Below are positions 63,248-64,000 of a DNA stretch of 64,000 bases, one piece after another. The stretch covers positions 17,282 through 81,281 of the forward strand of contig NZ_QEYO01000021.1 in the NCBI RefSeq assembly GCF_023718305.1, read 5' to 3'. The notes beneath the pieces are model-generated. The model made no database searches. It saw nothing but the letters and a program-made list of their open reading frames with translations, and was not told the DNA's origin. A program made the translations under genes and the position numbers. How positions within the stretch are numbered: the stretch's first letter is position 1; the number at the start of each line of letters is the position of its first letter. This stretch comes from Gramella sp. AN32. Its GTDB lineage: Bacteria > Bacteroidota > Bacteroidia > Flavobacteriales > Flavobacteriaceae.

Positions 63248-63261
63248 CCTCTTTCTCCGCT
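63248..63261 (+). repeat. Right attachment repeat (attR core)
   Basis: Exact 14-base copy of the tRNA-Ser 3' end (CCTCTTTCTCCGCT, as at 4489-4502), without the rest of the tRNA gene. It marks the right junction of the element with the chromosome. Confidence 0.85.
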
Positions 63262-63285
63262 AAGAATTTACTAAATTCTACTAAA

Positions 63286-63318
63286 AGCCCGTAAACACTA
63301 TGTTTTTCGGGCTTTTTT
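63286..63318 (+). terminator. Terminator outside attR, matching the tRNA terminator
   Basis: AGCCCG (63286-63291) with CGGGCT (63308-63313), extended by AAACA/TGTTT, followed by a T-run. It resembles the terminator after the tRNA-Ser at 4529-4560, and was probably the tRNA terminator before the element inserted, or that of an older element end. Confidence 0.85.
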
Positions 63319-63369
63319 AATTTTCCTTCATATCAAATAAAAGCATCTAAAATCAGTTAAAAAGTGAGG

Positions 63370-63412
63370 CATTCGGTGCGTGGTTTTATCCATGAAAATT
63401 ACGCACCGAATG
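63370..63412. repeat. Inverted repeat outside attR, like the one beside attL
   Basis: CATTCGGTGCGT (63370-63381) and ACGCACCGAATG (63401-63412), a perfect 12-bp inverted repeat with a 19-base loop, about 109 bp right of the attachment core. The attL side has a similar repeat at the same distance (about 105 bp). This suggests the left end of another related element once inserted here. Confidence 0.6.
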
Positions 63413-63420
63413 AGCTGTAA

Positions 63421-63482
63421 GGTGTTTCCCTGAGCGTAGTCGAGGGTTAAAAAAGCATCTCGACTGTGCTCGATGTGACATT
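63421..63482. repeat. Interspersed intergenic repeat
   Basis: The segment contains ccctgagcgtagtcgag and gcatctcgactgtgctcgat, the form of a short interspersed palindrome I recall from flavobacterial genomes. It resembles, in type, the element at 2190-2245 on the other side of the large insertion. Confidence 0.5.
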
Positions 63483-63570
63483 TTAAACCCAAATTATGTA
63501 TTTACGGACAAGCAGTAAAGGCATTTTGAAAAATTCCCGAAATAATAAATTTCAATATATTAGAAAATTT

Positions 63571-63890
63571 CTAAAACTCTTTTTCCCCAAATTCACTTTT
63601 AATAAACCTGGATTTGTTTTTATTTTTATTGAAAGTATAGGATAGGTTAAGAATGACCATATCTACTTCGTATACATAATTGGTAGTGGTATAAAATTCT
63701 CCCGGGCGGTAGGTGGTTATTCGTTGTTCATTCGTATTAAGTAATCCCATATCAATATTTTGCCACTGTAGGGTCAAAGCAAGGCGATCTGCTAAAAAAG
63801 TTTTACGTAAAGTAAGGTTGGGCGAATAAAACCGGGAGTCTTCTCCCTGGGCCGTATTTCTTTCAGATAAATAATTTTGAGTTAGTCATT
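63571..63890 (-). pseudogene. Outer-membrane beta-barrel protein, C-terminal part, cut by an IS
   Basis: About 105 codons on the minus strand encode the end of a beta-barrel: RFYSPNLTLRKTFLADRLALTLQWQNIDMGLL, then YVYEVDMVILNLSYTFNKNKNK and the ending KSEFGEKEF, typical of Bacteroidota outer-membrane beta-barrel/TonB-dependent receptor-like proteins with an N-terminal CarboxypepD_reg domain. The frame is lost near 63885, where sequence leading to an IS1595-type transposase begins. The rest of the gene should lie beyond the insertion. Confidence 0.7.
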
Positions 63891-64000
63891 TAAGTTCTGT
63901 AACTTAGTATCAACAAAACGGCTATTATGGAAGATTTTAAAGGGCAGAGTATACTAAACTTTATAAAAGAACTGCCAAATGATGATGCTTGCAAGGCATA
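63885..64000 (+). mobile_element. IS1595-type insertion sequence, left end (runs off window)
   Basis: From about 63885 the barrel-protein reading frame stops and about 40 bases lead to an IS1595-like transposase start. The exact boundary, terminal inverted repeat and target duplication cannot be set without the other end. Confidence 0.55.
63927..64000 (+). CDS. IS1595 family transposase, N-terminal fragment (runs off window)
   Basis: From the ATG at 63927 the frame reads MEDFKGQSILNFIKELPNDD then ACKA at the window end. The LNFIKELPNDDACKAY-type start is what IS1595 family transposases have in Bacteroidota. Only 24 codons are visible, so the call rests on this segment and on the interruption of the neighbouring gene. 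Confidence 0.65.
   Translation, partial: MEDFKGQSILNFIKELPNDDACKA

Larger units (their letters stand above)
4489..63261. mobile_element. Integrative mobilizable element inserted in tRNA-Ser (about 58.8 kb)
   Basis: The element is bounded by a 14-bp direct repeat, CCTCTTTCTCCGCT, at 4489-4502 (end of the intact tRNA-Ser) and 63248-63261. A tyrosine integrase gene lies just inside the left repeat. A mobilisation block (BfmA-like, MobB-like relaxase, MobC/VirD4-like coupling protein, HTH-like protein) lies just inside the right one. No type IV mating-pore genes are seen, so transfer would need a helper element. Cargo includes a mannan utilisation locus, thiamine genes, probable phage defence genes, a sigma factor/Cas12f-like system and RND efflux. 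The exact ends are inferred from the repeat. Confidence 0.8.

Overview
This 64 kb window comes from a member of the Bacteroidota, most likely a marine or soil Flavobacteriaceae. That inference rests on low GC content, SusC/SusD pairs, Bacteroidota-style promoter spacing (TTTG, 19 bp, TAnnTTTG), a Bacteroidota tyrosine integrase and BfmA/MobB/MobC-type mobilisation genes. Genus cannot be fixed from the sequence alone. The window is a chromosomal backbone interrupted by one large integrated element.

Left backbone (1-4500): the start of a 3-hydroxyacyl-CoA dehydrogenase gene, a Gfo/Idh/MocA oxidoreductase, a protein-L-isoaspartate methyltransferase with a TTG start, a GNAT acetyltransferase stub broken by an interspersed repeat, an M28 peptidase lipoprotein, an SGNH hydrolase and a tRNA-Ser(UGA). 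Right backbone (about 63262-64000): an outer-membrane beta-barrel protein gene cut by an IS1595-type insertion.

Integrated element (about 4489-63261, 58.8 kb): the last bases of the tRNA-Ser gene are repeated as a 14-bp direct repeat at 63248-63261. An integrase lies just inside the left end. A BfmA-like protein, a MobB-like relaxase, a MobC/VirD4-like coupling ATPase and a replication/HTH-like protein lie just inside the right end. No mating-pore genes are visible, so I read it as an integrative mobilizable element.

Cargo, left to right. (1) A beta-mannan or glucomannan utilisation locus (6384-28938): two regulators (AraC, LacI), SusC/SusD, a likely surface glycan-binding lipoprotein, GH26, two GH5-like enzymes, GH130, GH30, two paralogous clan GH-A enzymes of unclear family, a sodium/sugar symporter, a ROK kinase and a CE1-like esterase. 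Together they would cut mannan at the surface, import oligosaccharides, trim them in the periplasm and phosphorolyse them in the cytoplasm. It is closed on the right by a decayed second copy of the integrase 3' end. (2) A thiC-thiD-thiE operon with a hotdog thioesterase and an esterase. (3) Small redox, regulatory and detoxification genes with several decayed gene tails. (4) A probable defence cluster (43-46 kb): an AIPR protein with an in-frame TAG, a TPR/HEPN protein of the LA2681 type, an unassigned RX4H (HEPN-like) protein and a small HTH regulator with a palindromic operator. (5) The highlight: an ECF sigma factor followed 1 bp later by a TnpB/Cas12f-like protein with a degenerate RuvC site, then two tandem structured guide-RNA-like repeats with compensatory base changes. 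This is the layout of RNA-guided transcription systems built from nuclease-dead Cas12f and a sigma factor. (6) A tripartite RND efflux operon with a TetR regulator, lying between two copies of a 146-bp hairpin-rich element. (7) The mobilisation module.
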